Positions 52,278 to 60,890 are shown, counted from the first letter of the stretch. The stretch is 64,000 bases of DNA from Nocardia sienata NBRC 100364 (GCF_001613205.1 NZ_BDBX01000004.1:62001-126000), one strand, 5' to 3'. Numbers and translations: made by a program. Notes: generated from the sequence alone by a model not told the origin.

Positions 52278-53471
52278 TTAACTCTTCCCCACGGCTGAAG
52301 CCGGGGGATTTCCAGCTCGGACCGCACCACTGACCGCCCAGGAGGGAGGCCCGCAATGTCTTATGTCGTCAGCACTGGCACGGTCGAGTTCTACCGTGGC
52401 CGCCAGAATGACAGCGGCGGCGTTCCGGTCGCGGTCTGCGGTGTGCCCACAGTCTTCGCAACTGAAAATCCTTACCTGCAAGGCAAGCCGCTGCTTGGCT
52501 CTCGCTCCGCAGCCTGCGCAGGTCATGGTCGTGTACGCGGGCGGAACCTTCACCACCTTCCGCCCCGCCCGCGTGGCACGTTCGATCAGCTCTCGTTTCG
52601 CGGCACCGATCGCAGCGTCGGCTGCTTTCCGTGCCATCGTGGAACGGGCGAGGAACTTCGGCTCGAAGTCCTCGACTGCGATGGTCTGATGGCCGGCAAC
52701 CACACGCCGCGCCCACTGCCGGGCCTCATGCGTGTTCTGCCGAGCGGCTTTCTTGTGCAGCCGGGCGGCCTGGAGTTTCGCCCGCTGGTAGCCCTTCGAC
52801 GGGGCCTGTCCACGTGGACGCCGCCGCCGGGCCATCTTCCGCTGCGCGGTAGCCAGCTCAGCCGCACATCGACGTCGGTGCCCGAGGTAGGGCAGATCAT
52901 AGGTGGAATCGGTGGTGGTCGCGGTCGTGCTCACACCCCAGTCGATACCGATCACCCCGACCACTTCCGGCAGCGGTTCACTCTCGCGGCGCACCACGAA
53001 CGAGCAATACCAATATCCGAGACTGTCCCGATACACCCGCACCGAACTCGGTGCCGACGGCAACTCACGAGACCACACCACCGGGATCGAGACCTTACCC
53101 GCCAGACACAACCGCCCCTCTTTGATCGAGAAACCCCGGGTGGTGTATTCCAGCGACGGCAACGCCTTCTTCCGGGTCTTGACCACCGGCCTACCACGGC
53201 CTTTCACCCGGAACGAGTGAGCGAGCGCCTGCGCATAGGTGCGCAGCATTTGCTGCTGAACCACCTGCGAACCCGACCGCAACCAGGCATTACGGCCGCG
53301 TGCTTCAGTGAGCATTTTCGACAACCGAGAGAAGGTCGGTTTACTCCCGGCGCGCTGTTGGTGCACCGCTTCGTTCCACAGGAACCGGCAGCGATGCCAC
53401 TCATCGATGAGCGTCCGCTCCGCGACCACGCCGGGACGCAGCCGATAGGTATAGCGAACAACTTCCCCCAT
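52278..53471 (-). CDS. tnpB: RNA-guided endonuclease TnpB (IS200/IS605 family)
   Basis: 397 residues from ATG 53471. RuvC residues are intact: Asp177 (GIDWGV), Glu267 (VEDF) and Asp348 in DRDRNAA. The zinc ribbon has CAGC and CEDC (Cys318, 321, 338, 341). The N-terminal HTH/wedge part and basic KMARRRRPRG stretch are present. TnpB uses an omega-RNA from the 3' end of its own gene to cut target DNA, which helps the element persist. The last codons form the hairpin at 52287-52307. It starts 17 bases from the divergent tnpA remnant. Confidence 0.92.
   Translation of the reverse strand: MGEVVRYTYRLRPGVVAERTLIDEWHRCRFLWNEAVHQQRAGSKPTFSRLSKMLTEARGRNAWLRSGSQVVQQQMLRTYAQALAHSFRVKGRGRPVVKTRKKALPSLEYTTRGFSIKEGRLCLAGKVSIPVVWSRELPSAPSSVRVYRDSLGYWYCSFVVRRESEPLPEVVGVIGIDWGVSTTATTTDSTYDLPYLGHRRRCAAELATAQRKMARRRRPRGQAPSKGYQRAKLQAARLHKKAARQNTHEARQWARRVVAGHQTIAVEDFEPKFLARSTMARKAADAAIGAAKRELIERATRAGRKVVKVPPAYTTMTCAGCGARAKQRLALQVRIFSCEDCGHTADRDRNAAAVILAATVELDRASADDIRHCGPPSWAVSGAVRAGNPPASAVGKS
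52287..52307. repeat. IS end hairpin, tnpB side (omega-RNA 3' end)
   Basis: CCCC-A-CGGC-TGAA-GCCG-GGGG folds into a stem with one bulged A. It lies inside the last codons of tnpB, and on the tnpB strand would be the terminal scaffold hairpin of the guide RNA, with the flanking sequence beyond TTAA as the guide. Confidence 0.7.
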
Positions 53472-53488
53472 GACCGGCAAAATACAGC

Positions 53489-53902
53489 ATGGACGTATCC
53501 CATTCGAGTGCCAACGTCATCGGCGTCGAACACCACCATCGTCCCCCGCGACAACCACCACGTCGTGTCGTGCCCGAAATACCAGCGACCCGTCATCGGC
53601 GGACGCATTGAACAACACCCCGAGCAGCACATTCGCGAAGCCTGCGACGAACGAGATACACACGTCATCAAGCCGGAAACCATGCCGACCACATGCACCC
53701 ACTCGTCCCATACGAGCCGCAGTTCGGGATCCACCGCCTGGTCAAACAGATCAAGGGCCGCTCTTCCCGCACCCTGCGAGCCGAGTCCCCCACCCTCGAG
53801 TCTCGCTTACCCACCCGGTGGACCAACTCGTACTTCGTCGCCACTGCCGGCGGCGCGACCTCGGAGGTAGTGAAACGCTATGTCGAGAACCAGAAGAACG
53901 CT
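53489..53902 (+). pseudogene. tnpA: tnpA (IS200-type Y1 transposase), frameshifted
   Basis: Two frames carry parts of one HUH/Y1 transposase. The first gives NHHVVSCPKYQRPVIGGRIEQH and continues to VIKPETMPTTC. The second gives DHMHPLVPYEPQFGIHRLVKQIKGRSSRTLR, WTNSYFVATAGG and the catalytic-tyrosine segment EVVKRYVENQKN. The frames join at ATGCCGACCACATGCAC, where one missing G would restore MPDHMH with its HUH pair, so a single-base deletion is likely near 53685. The extreme N-terminus is in yet another frame. The second frame has no stop and reads on into the CaiB gene. Confidence 0.8.
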
Positions 53903-53916
53903 CAACTCCGAATCCT

Positions 53917-53937
53917 CCCCACGGCTGAAGCCAGGGG
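53917..53937. repeat. IS end hairpin, tnpA side
   Basis: CCCC-A-CGGC-TGAA-GCC-A-GGGG, the same hairpin as at 52287-52307 apart from one base, in the same orientation, 20 bases before the CaiB start codon. Confidence 0.7.
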
Positions 53938-53956
53938 TTTCCTCGGAGCTCTTTCG

Positions 53957-55216
53957 ATGACAACGGATTCGCGACCCGGCACGGACGCGCCGCCGCGCGG
54001 CCCGCTCGAGGGCTATCGTGTCCTGGAACTGGGCACGCTCATCGCGGGGCCCTACTGCGGCCGGCTGCTCGGTGACCTCGGCGCGGACGTCATCAAGATC
54101 GAAGCGCCGGATCGGCCCGACCCGCTGCGCGAATGGGGTCAGGCCGAGGGCGGCCACCAGTATTTCTGGACGGTCCACGCCCGCAACAAGCGTTGTGTAG
54201 GTATCGACCTGCGGACCGACGCGGGCCGCGAGATCTTCCTCGACCTGGTTCGCACCGCCGATGTGGTGGTGGAAAGCTTCCGGCCGGGGACCTTGGAGCG
54301 CTGGGGACTCGGCTACGACGTACTGGCCGCGGTCTCCCCCGGACTGGTACTCGCCCGGGTGTCGGGCTACGGCCAGACCGGACCCTATGCCTCCCGGCCG
54401 GGCTACGCCTCGGTCGCCGAGGGCGTCAGCGGTCTGCGGCATCTCAACGGGTTTCCCGGCCAGGCCCCGCCCCGCATCGCCCTGTCGCTGGGCGACAGCC
54501 TCGCCGGAATGTTCGCCTTCCAGGGCGTCCTGGCCGCCCTGCTGGTGCGGGAACGCACCGGTCGCGGGCAGATCGTCGACGCGGCCCTCACCGAGGCATC
54601 CCTCGCGATCCAGGAATCCACGGTGCCCGATTACCACAAGACCGGGCATATCAGGCAGCCGTCGGGGACCCGGCTGGACCGGATCGCGCCGTCGAATCTG
54701 TACCGCGCCAAAGACGGTCTGTGGGTCATCATCGCGGCCAACCAGGACACCGTGTTCGGGCGGCTGGCGGCAGCCATGGGCCGGCCCGAACTCGCGACCG
54801 ACCCGCGCTATGTCGACCACACCGCGCGCGGCCGCAATCAGGACGAACTGGACGAGATCATCGCCGCGTGGGCGGTGGAGTACACCGCCGCCGAACTCAT
54901 CGACCTGCTCGCCGCGGCCGGTGTCGTGGCCGGACCGGTCAACACCGTCGCCGAGGTGATGGCAGACCCGCAGTTCCTCGCCCGCGACCTGTTCGTCGAT
55001 CACCGTGATCCCTCGGTCGAGCCCGCCGACCCCGGATACGACCCGGTACCGGTGAAAGGTGTCGGCGTGGTACCCAAATTGAGCGAGACACCGGGCGGTG
55101 TGCGCTGGGGCGGGCCCGGCCGCCCGGGTACCCACACCGATGAGGTCCTGGGCGAAATCCTCGGCTACGCCGCGGACCGGCTCGGCGAACTGCGCGCACA
55201 GGGAACGATCGCATGA
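53957..55216 (+). CDS. CaiB/BaiF-type (class III) CoA-transferase
   Basis: 419 residues from ATG 53957 with CGGAG upstream. VLELGTLIAGPYCGRLLGDLGADVIKIEAPDRPDPLREWG is the family opening; the catalytic Asp is likely in ALSLGDSLAGMFAFQGVLAALL (about 175). RTGRGQIVDAALTEA and PSNLYRAKDGLWVIIAANQDTVFGRL follow. It moves CoA between carboxylic acids. The next gene overlaps its stop by ATGA. The frame is open upstream through the tnpA remnant, giving a possible fusion, but the native start is as given. Confidence 0.9.
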   Translation: MTTDSRPGTDAPPRGPLEGYRVLELGTLIAGPYCGRLLGDLGADVIKIEAPDRPDPLREWGQAEGGHQYFWTVHARNKRCVGIDLRTDAGREIFLDLVRTADVVVESFRPGTLERWGLGYDVLAAVSPGLVLARVSGYGQTGPYASRPGYASVAEGVSGLRHLNGFPGQAPPRIALSLGDSLAGMFAFQGVLAALLVRERTGRGQIVDAALTEASLAIQESTVPDYHKTGHIRQPSGTRLDRIAPSNLYRAKDGLWVIIAANQDTVFGRLAAAMGRPELATDPRYVDHTARGRNQDELDEIIAAWAVEYTAAELIDLLAAAGVVAGPVNTVAEVMADPQFLARDLFVDHRDPSVEPADPGYDPVPVKGVGVVPKLSETPGGVRWGGPGRPGTHTDEVLGEILGYAADRLGELRAQGTIA

Positions 55217-56187
55217 CCGCCCCGGCCCAGGTCGATATCCGCGAGGTCGGGCCGCGCGACGGCCTGCAGATCGAGGCTCCCATCACCACCGAGGCCAAAC
55301 TCGGACTGATCGCGGCCCTGGCGGCCACCGGGGTCGGCCGGATCGAGGTCACCTCGTTCGTATCCCCGCGCGCCATACCGGCGCTCGCCGACGCCGAACT
55401 GGTCGCCGCGCAGCTGCACCGCTGGCCGGACGTGACGTTCTCGGCTCTGGTCGCCGGACTCGGCGGGGTCCGGCGGGCGCTCGCCGCGGGCGTGACCCGG
55501 CTCGAGTACGTGGTCTCGGCCTCCGACGGTCACAGTGTCGCCAATGTCGGCCGGACCAGCGAGGAGTCGATCGCACTGATCGGCCCCGTCGCCGAGATGG
55601 TCCACCGCGCGGGCGGCGAGCTGGAGGTGATCATCGCGATCGCCTTCGACTGCCCCTTCGACGGACCCACCCCGCCGCACCGGGTCGCCGAGATCGCGGC
55701 GCGCGCCCGGGCGGCCGGCGCCGACAGTCTCTCCGTCGCCGACACCGTCGGCACGGCCACCCCGCGCCGGACCGCCGAGATCGTCGACCTCGTCCACGCC
55801 GCGGTCCCCGGCGTGGAGATCGGACTGCATCTGCACAACACCCGGGGGCAGGGCCTGGCGAACGCGTGGTCGGGTTATCTGCACGGTGTCCGCCGATTCG
55901 ACGCCGCGGCAGGCGGTTTCGGCGGTTGTCCCTTCGCGCCGGGCGCCGGCGGCAATATCGCCACCGAGGAACTGGTCTACCTGTTCGAGGACAGCGGAAT
56001 CGCCACCGGCATCGACCTGCCCGCGACCCTCGCCGCCGCGGCCCTGGCCGCCGAACTGCTCGGCCGGGCCGCCGACAGCAATCTGCTCCGCGCCGGTGGG
56101 CGCCTGCACCCCTCGTCCACGCCCGGACGCCGAACATCGCCGGAGGCCGTGCCACCGGCCGTGCCGAAAGAAGAGGACATCCGATGA
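55213..56187 (+). CDS. Hydroxymethylglutaryl-CoA lyase family protein
   Basis: 324 residues. IREVGPRDGLQIE is the metal-binding opening (Asp in PRDG), EVTSFVSPRAIPALADAE, GLHLHNTRGQGLANA (metal His pair) and the signature GGFGGCPFAPGAGGNIATEEL with the catalytic Cys. The enzyme splits 3-hydroxy-3-methylglutaryl-CoA or a related 3-hydroxy-acyl-CoA into acetyl-CoA (or similar) plus a keto acid. Being beside a CoA-transferase and a dehydrogenase, it probably ends a branched-acid pathway. Confidence 0.9.
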   Translation: MTAPAQVDIREVGPRDGLQIEAPITTEAKLGLIAALAATGVGRIEVTSFVSPRAIPALADAELVAAQLHRWPDVTFSALVAGLGGVRRALAAGVTRLEYVVSASDGHSVANVGRTSEESIALIGPVAEMVHRAGGELEVIIAIAFDCPFDGPTPPHRVAEIAARARAAGADSLSVADTVGTATPRRTAEIVDLVHAAVPGVEIGLHLHNTRGQGLANAWSGYLHGVRRFDAAAGGFGGCPFAPGAGGNIATEELVYLFEDSGIATGIDLPATLAAAALAAELLGRAADSNLLRAGGRLHPSSTPGRRTSPEAVPPAVPKEEDIR

Positions 56188-56567
56188 ACGACCTGGCCGA
56201 CCGTTTCTTCGCCGCCGTCAGCGCGGGCGATGAAGCGACCCTGACCGAGCTGTACACTCCCGACGCCCGGATCTGGCACAACGACAAGGGCACCGAGGAG
56301 ACCGTCACCGAGAATCTGCGGGTCCTGCGCTGGCTCTCGCGCACCCTCGTGCATATGCGCTACGAGGACATCCGCCGGTACCCGCTGCCCACCGGCTTCG
56401 CCCAGCAACACGTGCTGCGCGGCGAACTCCCCGGACACGGTCCGCTCGAGGTGGCGGCATGCCTGTTCGTCGAGGTCCGTGACGGGCGCATCGCCCGCAT
56501 CGACGAATACGTCGATTCGGCGGCGACCCTGCCGCTGCGCGAGTTCACCACCGGCCGGAAGGGATGA
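56184..56567 (+). CDS. SnoaL/NTF2-like protein
   Basis: 127 residues from ATG 56184 in an ATGA overlap with the lyase gene, with AAGAGGAC upstream. LADRFFAAVSAGDEATLTELYTPDARIWHNDKGTEETVTENLRVLRWLSRT and CLFVEVRDGRIARIDEYVDSA are the cone-shaped NTF2-like fold. Members are isomerases, hydratases or carriers. The tight coupling on both sides suggests it acts on a pathway intermediate, perhaps a hydration or isomerisation step. Confidence 0.85.
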   Translation: MNDLADRFFAAVSAGDEATLTELYTPDARIWHNDKGTEETVTENLRVLRWLSRTLVHMRYEDIRRYPLPTGFAQQHVLRGELPGHGPLEVAACLFVEVRDGRIARIDEYVDSAATLPLREFTTGRKG

Positions 56568-57742
56568 CGACGATGGACACCCGGCTCACCGAACTCACCG
56601 CGCGGATGCGCGGATTCATCGACGACGAGGTCATCCCCCGGGAACCGGTACTCGCCCGCGACGACGACAGCGCCGGGCAGGCGCTCGCCGGTCTGCGCGC
56701 ACGAGCGAAGGAACTCGGTATCTGGGCACTCGGCCATCCCGCCGAGGTGGGCGGCGGCGGTCTGCCGTTCCTCGATTTCGTCTACCTCAACGAGATCATC
56801 GGCCGCTCCGAGTTCGGGCAGCTGGCGGTCGGCTCGGTCACGATGCAGGACACGATCATGCTCCATCTGCACGGCACCGAGAAGCAGCGCCGGCGCTGGA
56901 TCCCCGGACTGGTGTCCGGGGATATCCTGCCCTCGGTCGGGCTCACCGAGCCCGAGGTCGCGGGCTCGGACCCGACGCTGATCGAGACCCGCGCCGTAGC
57001 CGACGGCGACAGCTGGGTGATCAACGGGCACAAATGGTTCACCACCGGCGCGGAGCAGGCGGCGTTCTGCACCGTGTTCGCCCGCACCGAACCCGACAGC
57101 GAGCCCCGGCACGCCCGGATCAGCGCGATCATCGTGCCGATCGATACGCCGGGTTTCGAGATCGTACGCTCGATCCCGACGATGGGGCACGACCCCAGCG
57201 ATCACTACGAGGTCCGTCTCACCGACGTCCGCGTCCCCCTGGAAAATCTGCTGGGCGAGCGCGGTAAGGGCTTCGCGGTGGCCCAGGACCGGCTCGGTGC
57301 CGGCCGGATCTTCCACGGTATGCGCTGGCTCGGCCAGGCCCAGCGCGCCTACGAACTGATGTGCGCCCGGGCCAACACCCGCTTCGCGCACGGGTCGCTG
57401 CTCGCGGAGAAGGGCGAGATCCACCGCTATATCGCCGAATCCGCCGCCCAGATCCACGCCGCGCGACTCATGACCCTCGACGCCGCGCGGGCGATGGATG
57501 CCGGCGAGGACCATCGCGTACGTGTCGGACTGGTGAAGTTCTGGGGCGCCCGGATGCTGCACGATGTCATCGATCGCGCCATCCAGGTACACGGCGCGCT
57601 CGGCCTCACCGCCGATACTCCGCTGGAGCGGATGTACCGGCAGGCGCGGTACGCGCGCGTCTACGACGGCCCCGACGAGGTCCACCGGATGTCCACCGCG
57701 CGGCGCCTGCTGCGCGACCCCGGGGCCGCACCGTGGCTGTGA
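56564..57742 (+). CDS. Acyl-CoA dehydrogenase, ACAD10/11-like
   Basis: 392 residues in an ATGA overlap. It has the N-terminal helical domain, the FAD strand segment SVGLTEPEVAGSDPTLIETRA and FTTGAEQAAFCTVFART, and a C-terminal IQVHGALGLTADTPLERMYRQARYARVYDGPDEVHRMSTARRLLR. The DGPDEVH motif in place of YEGT is the mark of the ACAD10/11 clade. The downstream kinase-fold gene overlaps it by 4 bases, matching the ACAD11 pairing of kinase and dehydrogenase in one protein. FAD enzyme, probably dimeric or tetrameric. Confidence 0.9.
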   Translation: MTTMDTRLTELTARMRGFIDDEVIPREPVLARDDDSAGQALAGLRARAKELGIWALGHPAEVGGGGLPFLDFVYLNEIIGRSEFGQLAVGSVTMQDTIMLHLHGTEKQRRRWIPGLVSGDILPSVGLTEPEVAGSDPTLIETRAVADGDSWVINGHKWFTTGAEQAAFCTVFARTEPDSEPRHARISAIIVPIDTPGFEIVRSIPTMGHDPSDHYEVRLTDVRVPLENLLGERGKGFAVAQDRLGAGRIFHGMRWLGQAQRAYELMCARANTRFAHGSLLAEKGEIHRYIAESAAQIHAARLMTLDAARAMDAGEDHRVRVGLVKFWGARMLHDVIDRAIQVHGALGLTADTPLERMYRQARYARVYDGPDEVHRMSTARRLLRDPGAAPWL

Positions 57743-59103
57743 CGACGCCACCGGCCACCCTCGCCGAGGGGCTACGTGCCGTCCTCGCCGCCGCCACCGG
57801 CACCGAACTCACCGCCACCGAGGTGCGCCGGCTCACCGGTGGCGCCAGCCGCGAGATCTATGCGGTGCGCGCCACCGACCACACCGGCCACGAGACCACC
57901 GCGGTGCTGCGCCGGGATCCGCCCGGCCGGGGTCAGGCCGACCGGATGCGCGCCGAAGTGGCGTGTCTGCGCGCCGCGGCGGCGGCCGGGGTGCCGGTCC
58001 CCGAGGTACTCGCCTCCGGGGACACCGCGCCCGGTATCGACGTCCCGTATCTGGTGATGAACACCGTCCCCGGCGAGTCGATCCCGCGCAAGCTGCAGCG
58101 TGATCCCGACTTCGCCGCTGTCCGTATGCATCTCGCCGAGGATTTCGGTTACGTCCTGGGGCTGGTCCATCGCACACCGGTGACGGCACTCACCATGCTG
58201 GACGACCGCGACCCGCTCGACGCCATCGAAAAAACCTATCGCGACCTGGCCGAACCCCGGCCCGTGGTGGAGATCGGCCTGCGCTGGCTGCGGGACAACC
58301 GGCCACCCGATCGGGCGGCCGGGCTCGTGCACGGCGATTTCCGGCTCGGCAACCTGCTGATCGACGGCGACGGTATCCGGGGCGTACTCGACTGGGAATT
58401 GGCCCATCTCGGCAACCCGATCGAGGATCTGGGCTGGCTCTGCGTTCGCGCCTGGCGTTTCGGTGCGGCGGCACCGGTGGGCGGGCTCGGCACCAGAGAT
58501 CAGCTCCTGGACGGCTATCAGCGCGCCACCGGTGACCGGCCGTCGATGGCCGAACTGCACTGGTGGGAAGTTTTCGGCACACTGAAATGGCTGGTGTTGA
58601 GCCGGTTCCAGGCCGAACGCCATCTCGGCGGCGCCGAACATTCGCTCGAACTGGCCGCCATCGGGCGCCGGGTCTGCGAATCGGAGTACGATCTGCTCGA
58701 CGTTCTCGGCCTGCTCGACGCCGTCCCCGGCGACAGCGCACCGCAGGCCCCGGCGCCCACGGCTCACGATCGACCGGATCTCACCGAGATCCTCGATCTC
58801 GTTACGGAAACACTCACCGGGGAGATCGGCCCGGCCCTGCCGGAGGACGCCACCGCCCAACGCTATCTGCTGCGTATCTGCGCTTCGCTGCTGCAGATCG
58901 GCGGCCGGGAACTACGAGCCGGTGCCGGGCCCACGGATCGGGTGCACGAGATGCTGCGCACCCTGGACTGTCCCTCCGAGGCGGTGCTGGCCGAACGGCT
59001 CCGTTCGGGCGCTCTCACGGTGGCGGACCCACGGGTCCGCGACACCGTGAACGCCGCGGTCGAGGCGAGGCTGCGGGTGTCGAACCCGCGCCGGCTCGGC
59101 TGA
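57739..59103 (+). CDS. APH-type phosphotransferase, ACAD11/LvaA-like
   Basis: 454 residues from GTG 57739 in a GTGA overlap. Kinase-like marks: LTGGASREIYAVRATDHTGHETTAVLRRDPPG (nucleotide loop and Lys/Arg strand), catalytic GLVHGDFRLGNLLIDG (about 195) and metal DWELAHLGNPIEDLGWL. After about residue 345 a helical extension of roughly 100 residues follows. Relatives LvaA and the ACAD10/11 kinase domain phosphorylate 4-hydroxyacyl-CoA so that the partner dehydrogenase can remove phosphate. That function here is inferred from context, not shown. Confidence 0.85.
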   Translation: MTTPPATLAEGLRAVLAAATGTELTATEVRRLTGGASREIYAVRATDHTGHETTAVLRRDPPGRGQADRMRAEVACLRAAAAAGVPVPEVLASGDTAPGIDVPYLVMNTVPGESIPRKLQRDPDFAAVRMHLAEDFGYVLGLVHRTPVTALTMLDDRDPLDAIEKTYRDLAEPRPVVEIGLRWLRDNRPPDRAAGLVHGDFRLGNLLIDGDGIRGVLDWELAHLGNPIEDLGWLCVRAWRFGAAAPVGGLGTRDQLLDGYQRATGDRPSMAELHWWEVFGTLKWLVLSRFQAERHLGGAEHSLELAAIGRRVCESEYDLLDVLGLLDAVPGDSAPQAPAPTAHDRPDLTEILDLVTETLTGEIGPALPEDATAQRYLLRICASLLQIGGRELRAGAGPTDRVHEMLRTLDCPSEAVLAERLRSGALTVADPRVRDTVNAAVEARLRVSNPRRLG

Positions 59104-59117
59104 CCCGACCCCGCTCA

Positions 59118-59155
59118 CGCCGCCGGGAGCCCGATACCAGGGGCCCCCGGCGGCG
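59118..59155 (+). terminator. Hairpin after the kinase gene
   Basis: 15-bp arms (59118-59132 and 59141-59155) with one mismatch and an 8-base loop, 15 bases after the kinase stop. Confidence 0.7.
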
Positions 59156-59189
59156 CATTGTCGTACCGGCACATCGCGCATCTCACGTC

Positions 59190-59231
59190 GAAGGACCCGG
59201 TGACGGCTGTACAGCCGTCATCGGGTCCTTC
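59190..59231. terminator. 42-bp near-perfect palindrome between convergent operons
   Basis: The arms 59190-59210 and 59211-59231 are 21 bp with a single mismatch, which is a G-U pair in RNA, and almost no loop. The centre TGACGGCTGTACAGCCGTCA is a perfect palindrome. It works equally on both strands, so a bidirectional terminator is the simplest reading. Confidence 0.7.
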
Positions 59232-59265
59232 GTCTGTCCCGTGCACCGGATCACCCGTGCAGCGA

Positions 59266-59298
59266 GGCCGGCCGGGCGGTGTGTCCACCCGGCCGGCC
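59266..59298 (-). terminator. Hairpin after the acyl-CoA synthetase gene
   Basis: GGCCGGCCGGG (59266-59276) and CCCGGCCGGCC (59288-59298) form a perfect 11-bp stem, 8 bases past the stop of the minus-strand synthetase gene. Confidence 0.65.
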
Positions 59299-59306
59299 CC
59301 GTTCCC

Positions 59307-60839
59307 TCATCCCTCGGGTGAGAACCGCTCGCGCAGCTCTCGTTTGAGGATCTTGCCGGTCACATTCTTCGGAAGCGCGTCCACGAACTCGACGCGCCGC
59401 GGCACCTGGAAACCGGCGAGGTGCTCCCGGCAGCCGGCGATGATGTCGGCGGCCGCCACGGTCACTCCGGCCCGCGGCACCACGACCGCGCAGACCACCT
59501 CGCCCCACGTCTCGTCGGGTACCCCGATCGCGGCGGCCTCGGCGACCGCGGAATGCCGGTAGAGTGCCTGCTCCACGGTGAGCGAGGCGACGTTCTCGCC
59601 ACCGCTGATGATGAGGTCCTTCTTCCGGTCGACGATGTAGACGAAACCCTCGTCGTCCTGGCGGACCAGATCCCCGGTGCGGAACCAGCCGTCGGTGAAC
59701 GCGGCCTCCGTCGCCTGCGGATCGTTCCAGTAACCGACCGTCACCTGATCGGCCCGCACGACCATCTCACCGATCTCGCCGCGCGCGACATCGGCGAATT
59801 CGTCGTCGACGACCCGGATATCGGCCAGCCGCATCGGTTTACCCGCCGACATCAGCAGGCCCGTTTCGCCGGCGGCCGCCCGGCGATGCGCCGCGGCATC
59901 CAGATGCAGCACATTGCCCGCGAGTTCGGTCATACCCATGCCCTGGTAGAAGTCGCAGCCGAACCGCTGCAACCCCTCCCGCAGCACCGCGGCCGGAATC
60001 GCCGCGGAGCCGTAACCGACCGCCTGCAATGTGGTCAGCGCGCTGGTGTCCAGCGCGGGGTCGCGGAGCAGGAAGCTGATCATCGTCGGTGCCAAACCGG
60101 TTTGGGTGACCTGCCATTCGTCCACCAACCGGAGGAAGGTGGCGTTGTCGTAGGTCCGGAGGAACCCGACGGTGGCGCCCAGCAGATGGTTGACCAGCGT
60201 GACGTATCCGCCGACATGGCACAGCGGGAAGCAGAACAGGAACACCGTGTCCTCGGGCAGGTCCCACTGCAGGGCCGACGAAGTGACCCCGGCGAGCAGG
60301 TTGCGATGACTGAGCATCACGCCCTTCGGGGTGCCGGTGGTCCCGCTGGTGTACACCAGCCAGGCGGTATCGTCGGCCGCCGGACGTACCGGCGGCTCCA
60401 CGGCCGCCGCCCCGCCCACGAATTCCTCCCACGGCGTGGCCGTTTCGACGGGACCGCCGATCGAGACGACGGTGTGCACGCTGGGGATCTCTTCCCGGAT
60501 CCGGGCCACCAGGTCGGCGAATTCCGCGGCGACGATCAGCACCGTGGCGCCCGAGTGCCGCAGCAGTGCCGCCACCTGATCCGGATGGGACCGGAAGTTC
60601 AGAATGGTCAGCGCCATACCGGCCATCGGCACGCCGTAGTAGCAGTCGAAGTACTCCGTGCAGTTGGCGGAGAGGATGGCGACCCGGTCACCGGGCGCGG
60701 CCACACCCAGCAGGGCGTTGGCGAGCCTGCGGCTGCGATCGCGCAGGTCCCGGTAGTCGATCTGTTGGTCTTCGAACCGCAACGCGATACGGTCCGGATG
60801 TTTACGTGCGCCGTATTCGACGATGTCACCGACCAGCAC
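59307..60839 (-). CDS. Acyl-CoA synthetase (AMP-forming, FadD type)
   Basis: 510 residues from GTG with AAGGGAGC upstream. AMP-binding loop WLVYTSGTTGTPKGVMLSH (about 160), YQGMGMTELAGN, DGWFRTGDLVRQDDEGFVYIVDRKKDLIISGGENVASLTVE and the acyl-transfer lysine in LPKNVTGKILKRELRE. It activates a carboxylic acid to its CoA ester. It follows the cyclase gene on the same strand by 51 bases, and that gene has the TetR operator, so this is probably the entry step for the regulon's substrate. Confidence 0.9.
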   Translation of the reverse strand: MLVGDIVEYGARKHPDRIALRFEDQQIDYRDLRDRSRRLANALLGVAAPGDRVAILSANCTEYFDCYYGVPMAGMALTILNFRSHPDQVAALLRHSGATVLIVAAEFADLVARIREEIPSVHTVVSIGGPVETATPWEEFVGGAAAVEPPVRPAADDTAWLVYTSGTTGTPKGVMLSHRNLLAGVTSSALQWDLPEDTVFLFCFPLCHVGGYVTLVNHLLGATVGFLRTYDNATFLRLVDEWQVTQTGLAPTMISFLLRDPALDTSALTTLQAVGYGSAAIPAAVLREGLQRFGCDFYQGMGMTELAGNVLHLDAAAHRRAAAGETGLLMSAGKPMRLADIRVVDDEFADVARGEIGEMVVRADQVTVGYWNDPQATEAAFTDGWFRTGDLVRQDDEGFVYIVDRKKDLIISGGENVASLTVEQALYRHSAVAEAAAIGVPDETWGEVVCAVVVPRAGVTVAAADIIAGCREHLAGFQVPRRVEFVDALPKNVTGKILKRELRERFSPEG

Positions 60840-60890
60840 GGGTGCTGCTCCCTTCCCACCGCGGCATCGCGATCGTGTCCATACCCGTCC

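Larger units (their letters stand above)
52283..53940. mobile_element. IS200/IS605-type element (tnpB intact, tnpA broken)
   Basis: Divergent tnpA and tnpB lie between two copies of a 17-base identical hairpin segment (TCCCCACGGCTGAAGCC) in the same orientation at 52286-52302 and 53916-53932. This is the expected subterminal structure for IS605-type elements, which make no target duplication. Exact ends are not certain: the tnpB-side end is near AGAGTTAA (52281-52290 region), the other end just past 53937. It separates the TetR gene from the CaiB operon. Confidence 0.8.

Noticed and set aside
52278..53940. Target-site duplication flanking the IS element
   Set aside because: None is seen and none is expected for the single-strand mechanism of IS200/IS605.
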